From contig NZ_FOFD01000004.1 of NCBI RefSeq assembly GCF_900110865.1, positions 365,860 through 429,859 on the forward strand: a stretch of 64,000 bases of DNA, written 5' to 3'. How positions within the stretch are numbered: the first letter of the stretch is position 1; each line of letters starts with the position of its first letter. The notes under the pieces were generated by a model. It had not been told where the DNA came from. It saw only the letters and a list, made by a program, of their open reading frames with translations, and ran no database searches. Shown piece by piece: positions 50,358-59,935 of this stretch. The stretch comes from Natrinema salaciae. Its GTDB lineage: Archaea > Halobacteriota > Halobacteria > Halobacteriales > Natrialbaceae. A program made the position numbers and the translations under genes.

Positions 50358-51362
50358 ATGTCAGAACGGCTCCAGACGGATCGCACTCCCCAGTACCCGC
50401 TCGAGTGCGACTACTGTCACTACCCGATACCCGCCGATCCCGAAGAGAGCGAGGACGGACGATACTGTTCGACCGCCTGCCTCGAGGCCGCCGCGGACGC
50501 CGATTCGGCGATGCCGGAACCCGACGCCTACAAGCGATTCATCACGGGCGTCGAACCGCTGGACTCCCTGGTCCCGAACGGCATCCCCGCCGACTCGTTT
50601 CTCCTGCTCTCGGGCGACGAGGGGACCCGCTCTGCCGAACTCGGGATCGAACTCGCCTGGCGCGCCCTCGAACGCGGCGAGCGCGCCGTCGTCGTCTCCG
50701 TCGCCAACCCGCCGACGGCGACCTTAGAGCGGTTCTACGCGAACGGCTGGAACGTCCTGCCGGCGCTGGAGAACGACCGGTTGCGGATCATCGACTGTTT
50801 CACCCATCGGCTGGACGACCGGGAGGATTACCTCGACAGGCGGAACGACTGGTCGACCTTCCTCGGCGAGGCCGCCGACGAGGCGATCGTCGACGTGCGC
50901 GATCCGAGCGATCGCCGCGAGGTCGCGAACAGCCTACACCGCGCGCTCGACGCCCTCGAGATGACCGAGACCGGACTGGTCACGATCGACTCGCTGGACG
51001 AACTCGAGTCGCTGCTCCAGGAGCAGTTGCTCCGCGACTTGGTCAGAGATATCCGCGCGACGGTCTGCAAGGCGCGGTTCGTTCCCATCGTCGCCGCCAC
51101 GACGGCGGGGCGGGACGGCTATCCCGAGGACGGTCACGCCGTCGACGGGATCGTCGATCTGCAGCTGACGGAGCAGACGGCGGCCGAGACGCGGCTCAAA
51201 CGCCTCGCCGTCCGCAAGCTGATCGGGGCCGAGTTTCTTCCGCAGTGGGTGACCTACGACCACGAGCCCGGCCGCGGACTGTTCGCGCTCAGTCCGAACG
51301 CCGACGCTCGACGGGGAACCGATCTCGGAAACGGACAGCTCGAGCCGAACCGGCCGCGGTAG
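50358..51362 (+). CDS. RAD55/KaiC-like RecA-fold protein with zinc-finger N-terminus (HTR-like)
   Basis: A 334-residue protein. The first 60 residues hold a treble-clef-like cluster (LECDYCHYPIP, YCSTACLEAAA) that likely binds zinc. A RecA/KaiC-like core follows (FITGVEPLDSLVPNGIPADS, FLLLSGDEGTRSAELGIELA, VVVSVANPPTATLERF). The Walker A region reads GDEGTRS, shortened and with the Lys missing. The Walker-B-like strand is GLVTIDSLDEL. Haloarchaeal HTR-like proteins of this type are presumed signal transducers. Reduced ATP binding is likely. Start ATG 50358. Confidence 0.8.
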   Translation: MSERLQTDRTPQYPLECDYCHYPIPADPEESEDGRYCSTACLEAAADADSAMPEPDAYKRFITGVEPLDSLVPNGIPADSFLLLSGDEGTRSAELGIELAWRALERGERAVVVSVANPPTATLERFYANGWNVLPALENDRLRIIDCFTHRLDDREDYLDRRNDWSTFLGEAADEAIVDVRDPSDRREVANSLHRALDALEMTETGLVTIDSLDELESLLQEQLLRDLVRDIRATVCKARFVPIVAATTAGRDGYPEDGHAVDGIVDLQLTEQTAAETRLKRLAVRKLIGAEFLPQWVTYDHEPGRGLFALSPNADARRGTDLGNGQLEPNRPR

Positions 51363-51616
51363 CCGAACGCGGCACCGTGACGAGCCGCTTCGGCTGGGCT
51401 CGAACGCGGTACTCGAGACCGACGTCAATCGTTCTCGGCCGTTTACGGCCGTCATCGTCCCGAAACGGGCATGCACGCGAACGCACGCTCAGGATTTATC
51501 CGCGCGTTCGGGGTAGCCCCGATCGCAGTACCACGACGACCAGCGACGAGCGCAGCAATCGGGGCGAGTCCGGAATCGACGATCGAACGAGTCCGACGAT
51601 CCACACGGCCATACCC

Positions 51617-52696
51617 ATGAACGACAGATACGACAGCGACCGACGGACGGAAGACCGACGCACCGATCGCTCGAGCGACACGGAGAGCCGAAGCCGGCGC
51701 GAAGGACGGGGCCAGAAGACCGACCGAAACCAACAGAGCGGCGACCGCGGCTGGCTCCACGGCATGTTCAGCCGCGGCGAGAGCGAGGACCGCGGCGCCC
51801 AGGGGCCCGAACACCGAGGGCGCGGGCGCGAGCGAGCGGAGGGCCACCAGGAGACGGCCGGCGACGCCGGGTGGGGACGCGGCTCCGGAACGACGGGCGG
51901 CCGAGGCCGACAGCGCGAACAACAGGCCGGCAGTGAGCAGGGCCAGCAATTCGGCCAACAGTCGGGCCGACAGCGAGGCCCCTCCGGTCGGCAGGGCGGC
52001 CAGCAGCGAAGCGGGTTCGAAACCGACGCGCTCGAGCAATCGAACCTCGAGTACGGCGGCGAAGCCAGACACGAGGGCCATCGCGGCAGCCAGCAGGGCT
52101 ATCAGGGGCAGCAAGACCGAATGCAGAGCCGGCAGGGCCAGCAGGGTAGCGAAGAACGACAGGGAACCCAGCAACGCTGGCACGAGGGCCGAGACACCGG
52201 GGCCGACACGATGGACCGCGAACGCGGGTACCAGGGCCGACAGCATCGCGGGCAGCAAAACCGGATGGCGGACCAGCGGGGGACCCAGTCCCAGCGAGGC
52301 AGCGAGCAACACGGCAGCCAGTACCGGCAGGGACAGCCCGAGTCCCGTCGCCACCAGCGGGGCGAAGGCCACCAGTCGGGGATGGAGCGAGACCGCAGCG
52401 GCAGCGACCAGCGAGGAGAGCGATCACAGCGAGACGACCAGGATACCCAACAGTTCGACCGCGGCGGCTCCGAGCGCCGCGCCGGCGGTCACACGAACCG
52501 CGAGCATCAGTCCGGCGGCGGCCTCGAGTACCGCCAGCAGGGACGGCGATCAGAGCAGGGCGAGTGGACGGAGAATCGCGAGACGGAGCGGCGCTCGAGC
52601 GGCGACCGGAACCAGCAGTTCCAGGACGAAAACATGAGCAACCGCCGGCATGTCCACGAGCGCGATCCGACCGCCGACGAGGACCGGTCGCGCTAA
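51617..52696 (+). CDS. Gln/Arg/Gly-rich intrinsically disordered protein
   Basis: A 359-residue protein made almost only of Gln, Arg, Gly, Ser, Glu and Asp, with no Cys and hardly any hydrophobic residues. Motifs such as GQQG, RQG and RGQQ recur, and an isolated GWLHGMFSRG at about residues 45-54 is the only hydrophobic patch. Unlike most haloarchaeal proteins it is roughly charge-balanced rather than strongly acidic. No fold, signal or family is recognisable. The start ATG 51617 follows a non-coding 254 bp after the KaiC-like gene; the open frame upstream is its antisense overlap. Codon bias supports real coding. A scaffold, nucleic-acid binding or stress role are conjecture. Confidence 0.7.
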   Translation: MNDRYDSDRRTEDRRTDRSSDTESRSRREGRGQKTDRNQQSGDRGWLHGMFSRGESEDRGAQGPEHRGRGRERAEGHQETAGDAGWGRGSGTTGGRGRQREQQAGSEQGQQFGQQSGRQRGPSGRQGGQQRSGFETDALEQSNLEYGGEARHEGHRGSQQGYQGQQDRMQSRQGQQGSEERQGTQQRWHEGRDTGADTMDRERGYQGRQHRGQQNRMADQRGTQSQRGSEQHGSQYRQGQPESRRHQRGEGHQSGMERDRSGSDQRGERSQRDDQDTQQFDRGGSERRAGGHTNREHQSGGGLEYRQQGRRSEQGEWTENRETERRSSGDRNQQFQDENMSNRRHVHERDPTADEDRSR

Positions 52697-52776
52697 CGCC
52701 CGGTACCGATGACCCGCGGCCGACACCGCGGGCTCGAATCAGCCCCGTTTTTACCGCAGCCGCCCCGACGACCCGT

Positions 52777-53187
52777 ATGAGCGGCACGTACGTCCTCGTC
52801 ATCGACCTCTCTCGAGCGACGACGATCGAGATCGGCGCGCTCGGTGACCGCAAGTTCACCGCCGGCGCGTACGCCTACGTCGGGAGCGCCTTCGGTCCCG
52901 GCGGCTTCAGTCGGGTGGAACGCCATCGCGAACTCGCCGCCGGCGAGCGCGAGACGCGTCACTGGCACGTCGATTACCTGCTCGGCCATCCGGCGGCGCG
53001 GCTCGAGGCCGCGATCACGTTTCCGGACGTCGACCGGGAGTGCGAACTGGCGACTCGGCTGCCGGGCGAGTCCGTCCCCGGGTTCGGCGCATCGGACTGC
53101 GACTGCGAGGCGCACCTCCTCGACGCACCCACCGCAGCGGCGGTTCGAACGGCGGCAATCGACACCGGCGGCGTCGTCGACGGGTGA
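52777..53187 (+). CDS. GIY-YIG-like nuclease-superfamily protein (DUF123)
   Basis: A 136-residue protein of the DUF123 family: FTAGAYAYVGSAFGPGG resembles the GIY-YIG nuclease strand, with RHWHVDYLLGHPAARLEAA after it and two late Cys pairs (CDCEAH). Family members are archaeal/bacterial proteins of unknown function related to GIY-YIG endonucleases; DNA repair is one suggestion. Start ATG 52777, about 28 nt after a T-rich ttttta that can be the TATA site. Monocistronic. Confidence 0.85.
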   Translation: MSGTYVLVIDLSRATTIEIGALGDRKFTAGAYAYVGSAFGPGGFSRVERHRELAAGERETRHWHVDYLLGHPAARLEAAITFPDVDRECELATRLPGESVPGFGASDCDCEAHLLDAPTAAAVRTAAIDTGGVVDG

Positions 53188-53240
53188 CGAGCGGGGTCCT
53201 CGCCCCTCGAGTTATTACGAGGGCTTGCGAACCGGTAGCT

Positions 53241-53855
53241 ATGGGCAATTCAGATTCCGACCCGTCGGCCGAACCGACCCCGGAACTCAGCGACGACGCG
53301 ATGGCTCGATTCCCCGTCCCGGCGTTCGACGACCTCCCAGCGGACCTCCGGGAGCGAATCGCGGAAGAGACCGACCGCGCCGGCTTCACGCCGAACGTGT
53401 TCTCGGCGTTCGCGTACAAACCCTCGCACTTCCGGGCGTTCTTCCAGTACCACGACGCGCTCGTCGAGGACACCGCTCTCGAGCGCGAGGAGATCGAAAT
53501 GATCATCGTCGCCGTCTCCGGCGTCAACCACTGCTACTACTGCAACGTGGCCCACGGGGCGCTCGTTCGGATCTACGCCGAAGACCCGACGCTGGCCGAC
53601 CAACTGATCGCGAACTACCGCACCGCGGATATCAACGAGGCCCATCGAACGATGCTCGACGTCGCAGTCACGCTCACCGAACGGCCGACCGAAGTCGAAC
53701 CGGCCGACCTCGAGGCGCTGCGCGAGGCCGGCTTCAGCGAGGAAGCGATCTGGGACATCGGGGCCGTGACCGCCTACTACAACATGAGCAATCGTATGGC
53801 GACGTTCGCCGAGATGCGGCCGAACGACGAGTTCCACACGCTCGGTCGCGAGTAG
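53241..53855 (+). CDS. AhpD-like peroxidase-related protein (carboxymuconolactone decarboxylase family)
   Basis: A 204-residue all-helical protein. FTPNVFSAFAYKPSHFRAFFQYHDAL matches the AhpD/CMD helix pair, and HCYYCNVAHGALVRIY is the active C-x-x-C-x-x-x-H motif of peroxidase-related proteins. DINEAHRTMLDVAVTLTERP and EAIWDIGAVTAYYNMSNRMA follow. It probably reduces peroxides or participates in thiol redox. Start ATG 53241. It follows the DUF123 gene by 53 bp and may be co-transcribed. Confidence 0.9.
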   Translation: MGNSDSDPSAEPTPELSDDAMARFPVPAFDDLPADLRERIAEETDRAGFTPNVFSAFAYKPSHFRAFFQYHDALVEDTALEREEIEMIIVAVSGVNHCYYCNVAHGALVRIYAEDPTLADQLIANYRTADINEAHRTMLDVAVTLTERPTEVEPADLEALREAGFSEEAIWDIGAVTAYYNMSNRMATFAEMRPNDEFHTLGRE

Positions 53856-54386
53856 CCGACCGCGTCACTGATTCCGTGAGCGATCGACCGAGCTGACGAG
53901 GACCGTTATTAGATAGGGCTAAAGATTAAGTTAGATGCGGCAAAAATAGGAGACTGCGGAGGTGATCACGCAACGAACGCACCACACGGAACCCTCGACG
54001 ATCACATCTACCGGGACCGATCGTGCCAGGTGGAAGTCACCCGGTAGACAGCGGAACCCGACGCGCGGCTACGACGCACCCACGTTGACGTGATCAGTCG
54101 GCGTAACCGCCAGTCGGTCGGTGAGCTCCTGTCTTCTTGTACCGTTCCGCTGTTTAGTACGCGCCACTGCTCGCGACGCCCGAACGATGACCGTACGGTC
54201 TCGAGCGACGGGGACACCGTCCGTATTCGGCGGTCCGTAACGCGGTTCGAAACGGATCGGACTCGTCTAACGCAATGCCCGGGGTAGTGATCGCACCGGT
54301 CGCCGATGCTGTTCCCCGGAGCGATCGTGTGTGTCACGCACCCACAGCGACCGAAGACACTTATCGCTCACGCGAGACCGACGGCT
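53856..54386. other. 530-bp intergenic region, no gene seen
   Basis: An A+T-richer core lies at about 53905-53945 (ttattagatagggctaaag, then gttagatgcggcaaaaatag). The rest has ordinary base composition. No RNA gene, repeat or believable frame is visible. A cttatcg at 54358 is a possible TATA for the methyltransferase gene, 27 nt before its ATG. Confidence 0.5.
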
Positions 54387-55043
54387 ATGGTCGACAGGGA
54401 CGACGTCCGCCGTGCCTACGACGAGATAACGGCGACGTACGCGACCGAGCGGGCCGCGACGCAGGACGAGGCCGAAACCGCCGCTCTCGAGTCGCTGTTC
54501 GACGCGTTGCCGTCCGGCTGTCGCCTCCTCGACGCCGGCTGCGGGCAGGGGACCCCGGCGCTCGAGTACGCCGTCGCCCCCTCGAACGGAACCGAGTGCG
54601 AGCCGGCGCTGGCCGTCGGCCTCGACCTCTCGCGGGGGCAACTCGAGACGGCGACGGGGCTCGTTCCCGATGCGGCGCTGTGCCAGGGAGAGATGACGCG
54701 GCTACCGTTCGCCGCGGACACGTTCGACGCCGTCACCGCGCTGTACTCGCTGATTCACGTGCCAGCCGACGACCACCCGGCGGCGATCGAGTCGTTCGCA
54801 CGCGTGCTCCGCCCGGGCGGACGGCTCCTGCTCACGGAGGGGTGGGCCGAGTGGACCGGCTCGAACCCGGACTGGCTCGAGACCGGCACCGAGATGCGCT
54901 GGAGCATCGCCGGCGCGGCGGCCACGCGGGACCAGCTGGAGTCGGCCGGGTTCGAGCTGGTCGACGAAGGGGAGTTCAGGGACGCACTCGCCGACGAGGA
55001 AGACGCCCGGTTCCCCTTCTTCCACGCGCGGCTGGCGGAGTGA
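54387..55043 (+). CDS. class I SAM-dependent methyltransferase
   Basis: A 218-residue methyltransferase. Motif I is LLDAGCGQGTPALEYA, motif II region AVGLDLSRGQLETA, then MTRLPFAADTFDAVTALYSLIHV and a motif-IV-like VLRPGGRLLLTEGWAEW. Ubi/menaquinone- or type-11-like by arrangement. Substrate unknown. The chosen ATG 54387 gives MVDRDDVRRAYDEITATYA; the frame continues upstream but through unrelated codons. A TATA at about -27 suggests a leaderless mRNA. Confidence 0.88.
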   Translation: MVDRDDVRRAYDEITATYATERAATQDEAETAALESLFDALPSGCRLLDAGCGQGTPALEYAVAPSNGTECEPALAVGLDLSRGQLETATGLVPDAALCQGEMTRLPFAADTFDAVTALYSLIHVPADDHPAAIESFARVLRPGGRLLLTEGWAEWTGSNPDWLETGTEMRWSIAGAAATRDQLESAGFELVDEGEFRDALADEEDARFPFFHARLAE

Positions 55044-55142
55044 CCGAGTGCCGGGGGAACGGGACGCGCCGGTCGATCGATCAAGTGCGAGTCGAGAGCC
55101 GACCGTCGAGAGTACTGGCAGCGAGAAAAGACGCGGCGCGAG

Positions 55143-58100
55143 TCAGTCGTCGCTGGCCGCGAAACTGGCCGATTCGGCTTCGGCCGCAGCCTCGGGTTCG
55201 CCGGGCAGTTCGTTCCGGACGTCGTCCGACCCTTGCTCGGTGATCGCCTCGTAGTAAGCATCGGGCATGACCTTCACGAAGGCCTCGAGCGCACGCTCCC
55301 AGTTGTCGAGCAGGTGTTGGCCCCGCTCGGAGCCGGTGTAGGCGACGTGGTTCTCGACGAGTCGGCGGAGCATCCGTTCGTCGCGCTCCTCTAAGTCCTC
55401 GTACAGCGAGACCATACCGGTGTTGGCCTTGGCCGCGAACTCCTCGTCGGGGTCGTAGACGTAGGCGACGCCGCCGGACATGCCGGCGGCGAAGTTCGTC
55501 CCGGTCTCGCCGAGGACGGCGACGACGCCGCCGGTCATGTACTCGCAGCCGTGGTCGCCGACGCCCTCGACGACGGCCTTGGCACCGGAGTTCCGGACGG
55601 CGAAGCGCTCGCCGGCGACGCCGTTGACGTACAGCTGGCCGTCGGTCGCGCCGTAGAGTGCGACGTTTCCGATCGAGACGTTCTCGGTCGGATCGTAGGC
55701 GGCGGCCTCGGGGGTGCGAATCGTGAGTTTGCCGCCCGAGAGTCCCTTGCCGACGTAGTCGTTGGCGCTGCCATCCAGGTGCATCGAGACGCCGCTGGCG
55801 AGGAACGCGCCGAAGCTCTGGCCGGCGGTGCCCGACGCGTCGACGGTGATCGTATCCTCGGGCAGCCCGGGTTCGCCGTAGCGGCTGGTGATGCGATTCG
55901 AGAGCATCGCGCCGACGGTGCGGTCGACGTTCGTCACTTCGGTCTCGATCGAGACCGGCTCCTGCTCCTCGATGGCGTCGGCCGCGGCCTCGATGAGGTC
56001 GCGATCGAGCTGCTCCTCGAGTTCGTGGTCCTGCTCGCGGATCTTGCGGCGGACGTCGCTACCGGGGTCAGCGAGGACGTCCGAGAGGTCGACGTTGCGG
56101 GCCTTCGGGTGGTCGACGTCGGTGCGCTGCTCGAGCACGTCGACCTGACCGATCATCTCGTCGACGGTTTCGAAGCCGAGTTCCGCCATGATCTCGCGCA
56201 GCTCCTGGGCGATGAACGTCATGTAGTTGATGACGTGTTCGGGCTCGCCGGGGAACCGCTTGCGCAGGTCCTCGCGCTGGGTAGCGACGCCGACCGGACA
56301 GGTGTTCTTGTGACACTGCCGGGCCATCACGCAGCCGCCGGTGACCAGCGAGGCGGTGCCGAAGACGTACTCCTCGGCACCGAGCAGGGCGGCGACGGCG
56401 ACGTCGCGCCCGGTCTTCATCCCGCCGTCCGCCGAGACGCGGATGCGGTCGCGGAGGCCGGTCGCACAGAGCATCTGGTTGGCCTCGGCGAGGCCGAGCT
56501 CCCAGGGGAGGCCGGCGCTCTTGATCGAGGTGCGGGGCGAGGCCCCGGTGCCGCCGTCGTGGCCCGAGATGTGGACTACGTCCGCGTTCGCCTTCGCGAC
56601 GCCGGCGGCGACCGTGCCGATGCCGGCCTCGGAGACGAGCTTGACGTTGATGTCGGCGGCCTCGTTGGCCGCTTTGAGATCGAAGATCAGCTGCTTGAGG
56701 TCCTCGATCGAGTAGATGTCGTGCAGCGGCGGCGGCGAGATGAGCCCCACGCCGGGGGTCGACTTGCGGACGTGGGCGATCATCTCGTTGACCTTCGAGC
56801 CGGGGAGGTGGCCGCCCTCGCCGGGCTTGGAGCCCTGGGCCATCTTGATCTGCAGTTCGTCGGCGCTCGAGAGATACGTCGAGGTCACCCCGAATCGACC
56901 CGACGCGACCTGCTTGACGTTACACTCGCGCTCGGTGTCGAACCGCTCGGGCGGTTCGCCGCCCTCGCCCGAGTTCGACTTCCCGCCGAGGCGGTTCATC
57001 GCGATCGAGTTGTTCTCGTGAGCCTCCGGCGAGAGCGATCCGAGGCTCATCGCCGCGGTGGAAAAGCGCTGGACGATGTCCTTGATCGGCTCAACCTCCT
57101 CGACCGGGATCGGGTCGCGGTCCGACTCGAACTCGAGCAGGCCGCGAAGCGTCTGGAGGTTCTGCTGCTGATCGTTGATCTGTTCGGCGAACTCCCCGTA
57201 GCGCTCGTAGTCGTTCGAGCGGACGGCCTGCTGGAGCGCGCCGACGGTGGCGGGATTCCACTGGTGGTGGATGCCGTCCGAGCGGTGTTCGAACTCGCCG
57301 TGGCGGTCGAGGGTCGACTCGTCGCCGTCGGCGTCGAAGGCCGTCGCGTGGCGCTCGCGGAGGTCGTCCTCGATTTCGGCGAGCCCGATCCCTTCGGTGC
57401 GGTTCTCGGTCCCCTCGAAGTACTCCGCGACGAGGTCCGAGTCGAGGCCGACGGCCTCGAAGATCTGCGCGCCCTGGTAGCTCTCGACCGTCGAGATCCC
57501 CATCTTGGCCATGATCTTCAGGAGTCCGTCCTCGATCGCGCCGACGTATGCGTCGATCGCGACCTCGGTGTCGGCACCGTCGGGGCCGGCGGTGATGTCC
57601 TCGATGGTCTGGTAGGCAAGGTACGGGTTGACCGCGCCTGCACCGTAGCCGACCAGCGTCGCGAAGTGGTGGACGGTGCGCGGATCGGCGGATTCCACGA
57701 CGAGCCCGACGTGGTTGCGCAGCCCGTTTCGCACGAGGTGGTGGTGGACGCCGCCGGTCGCCAGCAGGCTCGGAATCGCGACGCGGTCCTCGTCGACGTT
57801 CCGATCCGAGAGGACGATGACGTCGCTGCCCGCTTCGATCGCGTCGACGGTATCCTCGCGGACGCGTTCGATCGCCGCCTCGAGATCGGCCCCGAGTTCG
57901 TCGCTCTCGGGCTCGTAGGTGATGTCGATCGTGGCGGCCGTGATGTCGTTTTTCGAACAATTCCGGACCGACTCGAGTTCGGCGTCCGTGAGAACGGGCG
58001 AATCGAGCACGAGCTGGCGGGCATGTTCGGGCGATTCGTCGAGCAGGTTCCGCTGGAATCCGAGTCGCGACTCCATCGAGGTGACCAGTTCCTCGCGGAT

Positions 58101-59699
58101 GTAGTCCAGCGGCGGATTGGTGACCTGCGCGAACAGCTGTTTGAAATAGGAGAACAGCGGCCGGTTGTACTCGGTCAGCACCGACAGCGGCGTGTCGTCG
58201 CCCATCGAGCCGACGGGGTCTTTCCCCTTCTGGGTCATCGGCTCGATCAGGTTCTCGAGTTCGTCGTGGCTGTAGCCGAAGGCGGCCTGGTAGTCACGAA
58301 GGCCGTCGACGGTCCGCCGAGGGGTTCGGTCGTTGGTCGTCCGGATGTCGTCGAGGTGGACCTGTTCCTGCGCGACCCACTCGCCGTAACGGTCGTCGGT
58401 GAGGTCGTCGAAGACTTCGTCGTCGGGAATGACGCGCCCCTCGTTGGGGTCGGCGAGGAAGAGCTGGCCGGGCTTGAGCCGGCCCCGCTCCTCGATGTGC
58501 TCGGGGTCGGTCTCGAGCGCGCCGGCCTCGCTGGCCATGATCAGGCGGTTGTCGGTGGTCACGTCGTACCGGCAGGGGCGGAGTCCGTTGCGGTCGAGGA
58601 CGGCACCGACGCGTTCGCCGTCGGTCGCCGCCACGAGCGCGGGGCCGTCCCACGGCTCGACGAGCGAGGCGTGGAAGTCGTACCAGTCTTTCCGATCGGG
58701 GTCCATCGCGTCGTCGCCGCGCCAGGCTTCCGGGACGAGCATCCGGAGCGCGTGTTCGAGGTCCCGCCCGTCCTGCATCAGGAGTTCGAGGGCGTTGTCG
58801 ACGCTCGCCGTGTCCGACTGCTCGGGGTCGTCGATGATCGGCTTGACCGCCTCGAGATCCTCGAGCACGTCGCTCTCGATGTCGGTCTCGCGGGCGCGCA
58901 TCCAGTTGATATTGCCCTGAATGGTGTTGAACTCGCCGTTGTGGATGATGTTTCGGTACGGATGGGCGAGGTGCCAGGCGCCGAGCGTGTTCGTCGAGAA
59001 GCGCTCGTGGACCATCGCGAACGTCGACGCCATGCGCTCGTCGGTGAGATCGGGATAGTAGGCGGGGACCTGAACCCCCTTCAGGAGCCCCTTGTAGACG
59101 ATCGTCTTCGAGTCGAGGGAGACGACGTAGAACCGATCCTTGTTTTCGATGTCGGCGTCCTCGACGGCATTTTCGAGGGCGCGACGGGCGACGTAGAGGC
59201 GTCGGTCGAAGTCGTCGCCGGAGATCTCGTCGTCGGGAGCCACCGCGACCTGCCAGACGTCCGGCTCGGAGTCGACCGCCGTCTCGCCGAGGTCGTCGTT
59301 GTTTGTCGGGACGTCCCGCCACTCGAGGACGTCGAGGTCGTAGGTCGAGAAGGTCTCTTCGACGAGCGAAACGAGTTCCTCGCGTGCCGCCGCCTCCTGT
59401 GGGAGAAAGAGCGATCCGACGGCATAGGTTTCGGGCAGCGCGGCATCGAGAACGCTCTCGAAGAACGAATCGGGCGTCTGGAGCATGATCCCGGCCCCGT
59501 CGCCGGTGTTTTTCTCCGCACCGGTCGTCCCGCGGTGCTCGAGATTGACGAGTAGTTCGAGACCGTCGGCGACGACGTCGTGGCCCCCGTCCCCATCGAG
59601 GTCCATGACGACGCCGACGCCGCAGTTCGACCGCGCGTCCGCGGGGTCGGCGAGCCCCTGTGAACGCTCGGTGGATGACGCTCTATGTGGCTGTGACAT
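55143..59699 (-). CDS. gltB: glutamate synthase, large subunit
   Basis: Transfers the amide nitrogen of glutamine to 2-oxoglutarate, giving two glutamates. The 1518-residue product has the N-terminal glutaminase (catalytic Cys26 in SNCGVGVVMDLDG, about 400 residues), central linker, FMN-binding synthase domain (FSTAAMSLGSLSPEAH, PPLHDIYSIEDLKQLIFDL, VHISGHDGGTGASPRTS), the 3Fe-4S cysteines in CVMARQCHKNTCPVGVATQ, and a C-terminal glucosamine-like barrel. No gltD follows, so it may use ferredoxin rather than NADPH. Cys26 implies a short propeptide that must be removed. Start ATG 59699 is 25 nt from its TATA. An alternative GTG at 59720 is less likely. Confidence 0.96.
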   Translation of the reverse strand: MSQPHRASSTERSQGLADPADARSNCGVGVVMDLDGDGGHDVVADGLELLVNLEHRGTTGAEKNTGDGAGIMLQTPDSFFESVLDAALPETYAVGSLFLPQEAAAREELVSLVEETFSTYDLDVLEWRDVPTNNDDLGETAVDSEPDVWQVAVAPDDEISGDDFDRRLYVARRALENAVEDADIENKDRFYVVSLDSKTIVYKGLLKGVQVPAYYPDLTDERMASTFAMVHERFSTNTLGAWHLAHPYRNIIHNGEFNTIQGNINWMRARETDIESDVLEDLEAVKPIIDDPEQSDTASVDNALELLMQDGRDLEHALRMLVPEAWRGDDAMDPDRKDWYDFHASLVEPWDGPALVAATDGERVGAVLDRNGLRPCRYDVTTDNRLIMASEAGALETDPEHIEERGRLKPGQLFLADPNEGRVIPDDEVFDDLTDDRYGEWVAQEQVHLDDIRTTNDRTPRRTVDGLRDYQAAFGYSHDELENLIEPMTQKGKDPVGSMGDDTPLSVLTEYNRPLFSYFKQLFAQVTNPPLDYIREELVTSMESRLGFQRNLLDESPEHARQLVLDSPVLTDAELESVRNCSKNDITAATIDITYEPESDELGADLEAAIERVREDTVDAIEAGSDVIVLSDRNVDEDRVAIPSLLATGGVHHHLVRNGLRNHVGLVVESADPRTVHHFATLVGYGAGAVNPYLAYQTIEDITAGPDGADTEVAIDAYVGAIEDGLLKIMAKMGISTVESYQGAQIFEAVGLDSDLVAEYFEGTENRTEGIGLAEIEDDLRERHATAFDADGDESTLDRHGEFEHRSDGIHHQWNPATVGALQQAVRSNDYERYGEFAEQINDQQQNLQTLRGLLEFESDRDPIPVEEVEPIKDIVQRFSTAAMSLGSLSPEAHENNSIAMNRLGGKSNSGEGGEPPERFDTERECNVKQVASGRFGVTSTYLSSADELQIKMAQGSKPGEGGHLPGSKVNEMIAHVRKSTPGVGLISPPPLHDIYSIEDLKQLIFDLKAANEAADINVKLVSEAGIGTVAAGVAKANADVVHISGHDGGTGASPRTSIKSAGLPWELGLAEANQMLCATGLRDRIRVSADGGMKTGRDVAVAALLGAEEYVFGTASLVTGGCVMARQCHKNTCPVGVATQREDLRKRFPGEPEHVINYMTFIAQELREIMAELGFETVDEMIGQVDVLEQRTDVDHPKARNVDLSDVLADPGSDVRRKIREQDHELEEQLDRDLIEAAADAIEEQEPVSIETEVTNVDRTVGAMLSNRITSRYGEPGLPEDTITVDASGTAGQSFGAFLASGVSMHLDGSANDYVGKGLSGGKLTIRTPEAAAYDPTENVSIGNVALYGATDGQLYVNGVAGERFAVRNSGAKAVVEGVGDHGCEYMTGGVVAVLGETGTNFAAGMSGGVAYVYDPDEEFAAKANTGMVSLYEDLEERDERMLRRLVENHVAYTGSERGQHLLDNWERALEAFVKVMPDAYYEAITEQGSDDVRNELPGEPEAAAEAESASFAASDD

Positions 59700-59720
59700 A
59701 CACACTCCTATCGGGAACAC

Positions 59721-59727
59721 CTATATG
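59721..59727 (-). promoter_or_regulatory. TATA element of gltB
   Basis: The minus strand reads catatag, centred 25 nt before ATG 59699, indicating a leaderless transcript. Confidence 0.55.
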
Positions 59728-59782
59728 AGGCTAACCCATTATGACTAAGCGTATTATTAACACATATGTATTAGTATAAGGT

Positions 59783-59935
59783 ATGGGCGACGCCCTTAGT
59801 CAATCCGCCGACGGCCTCGTCGGCCGGCCGTTTCACGAACGGGTCGCTATCGAGAAGAGCGCCGAGTACGGAAGCAATCGAAACCCCGTCCGGAAAGTAC
59901 CACTTCCCGGTCCAGGGAATGTCAGAGGCACGTAG
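59783..59935 (+). CDS. possible 50-residue small protein divergent from gltB
   Basis: Begins MGDALSQSADGLVGRPFHER and ends at a TAG, with a TATA-like attattaa about 27 nt before the ATG. Partly haloarchaeal codon use, no recognisable domain. It may be a remnant or leader peptide of a gene lost downstream. Kept only as a possibility. Confidence 0.25.
   Translation: MGDALSQSADGLVGRPFHERVAIEKSAEYGSNRNPVRKVPLPGPGNVRGT

Noticed and set aside
50135-51616. upstream extension of the disordered-protein frame
   Set aside because: It reads antisense-like, Arg-rich codons in another frame of the KaiC-like gene; the repeat-rich protein starts naturally at 51617.
54008-54337. 109-codon minus-strand frame in the 53.9-54.4 kb gap
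   Set aside because: Basic Ser/Arg-rich product, no promoter, no family resemblance.
55551-59555. 1334-codon plus-strand open frame
   Set aside because: Complete antisense of gltB, whose motifs are unambiguous. No domain is recognisable in the antisense product.
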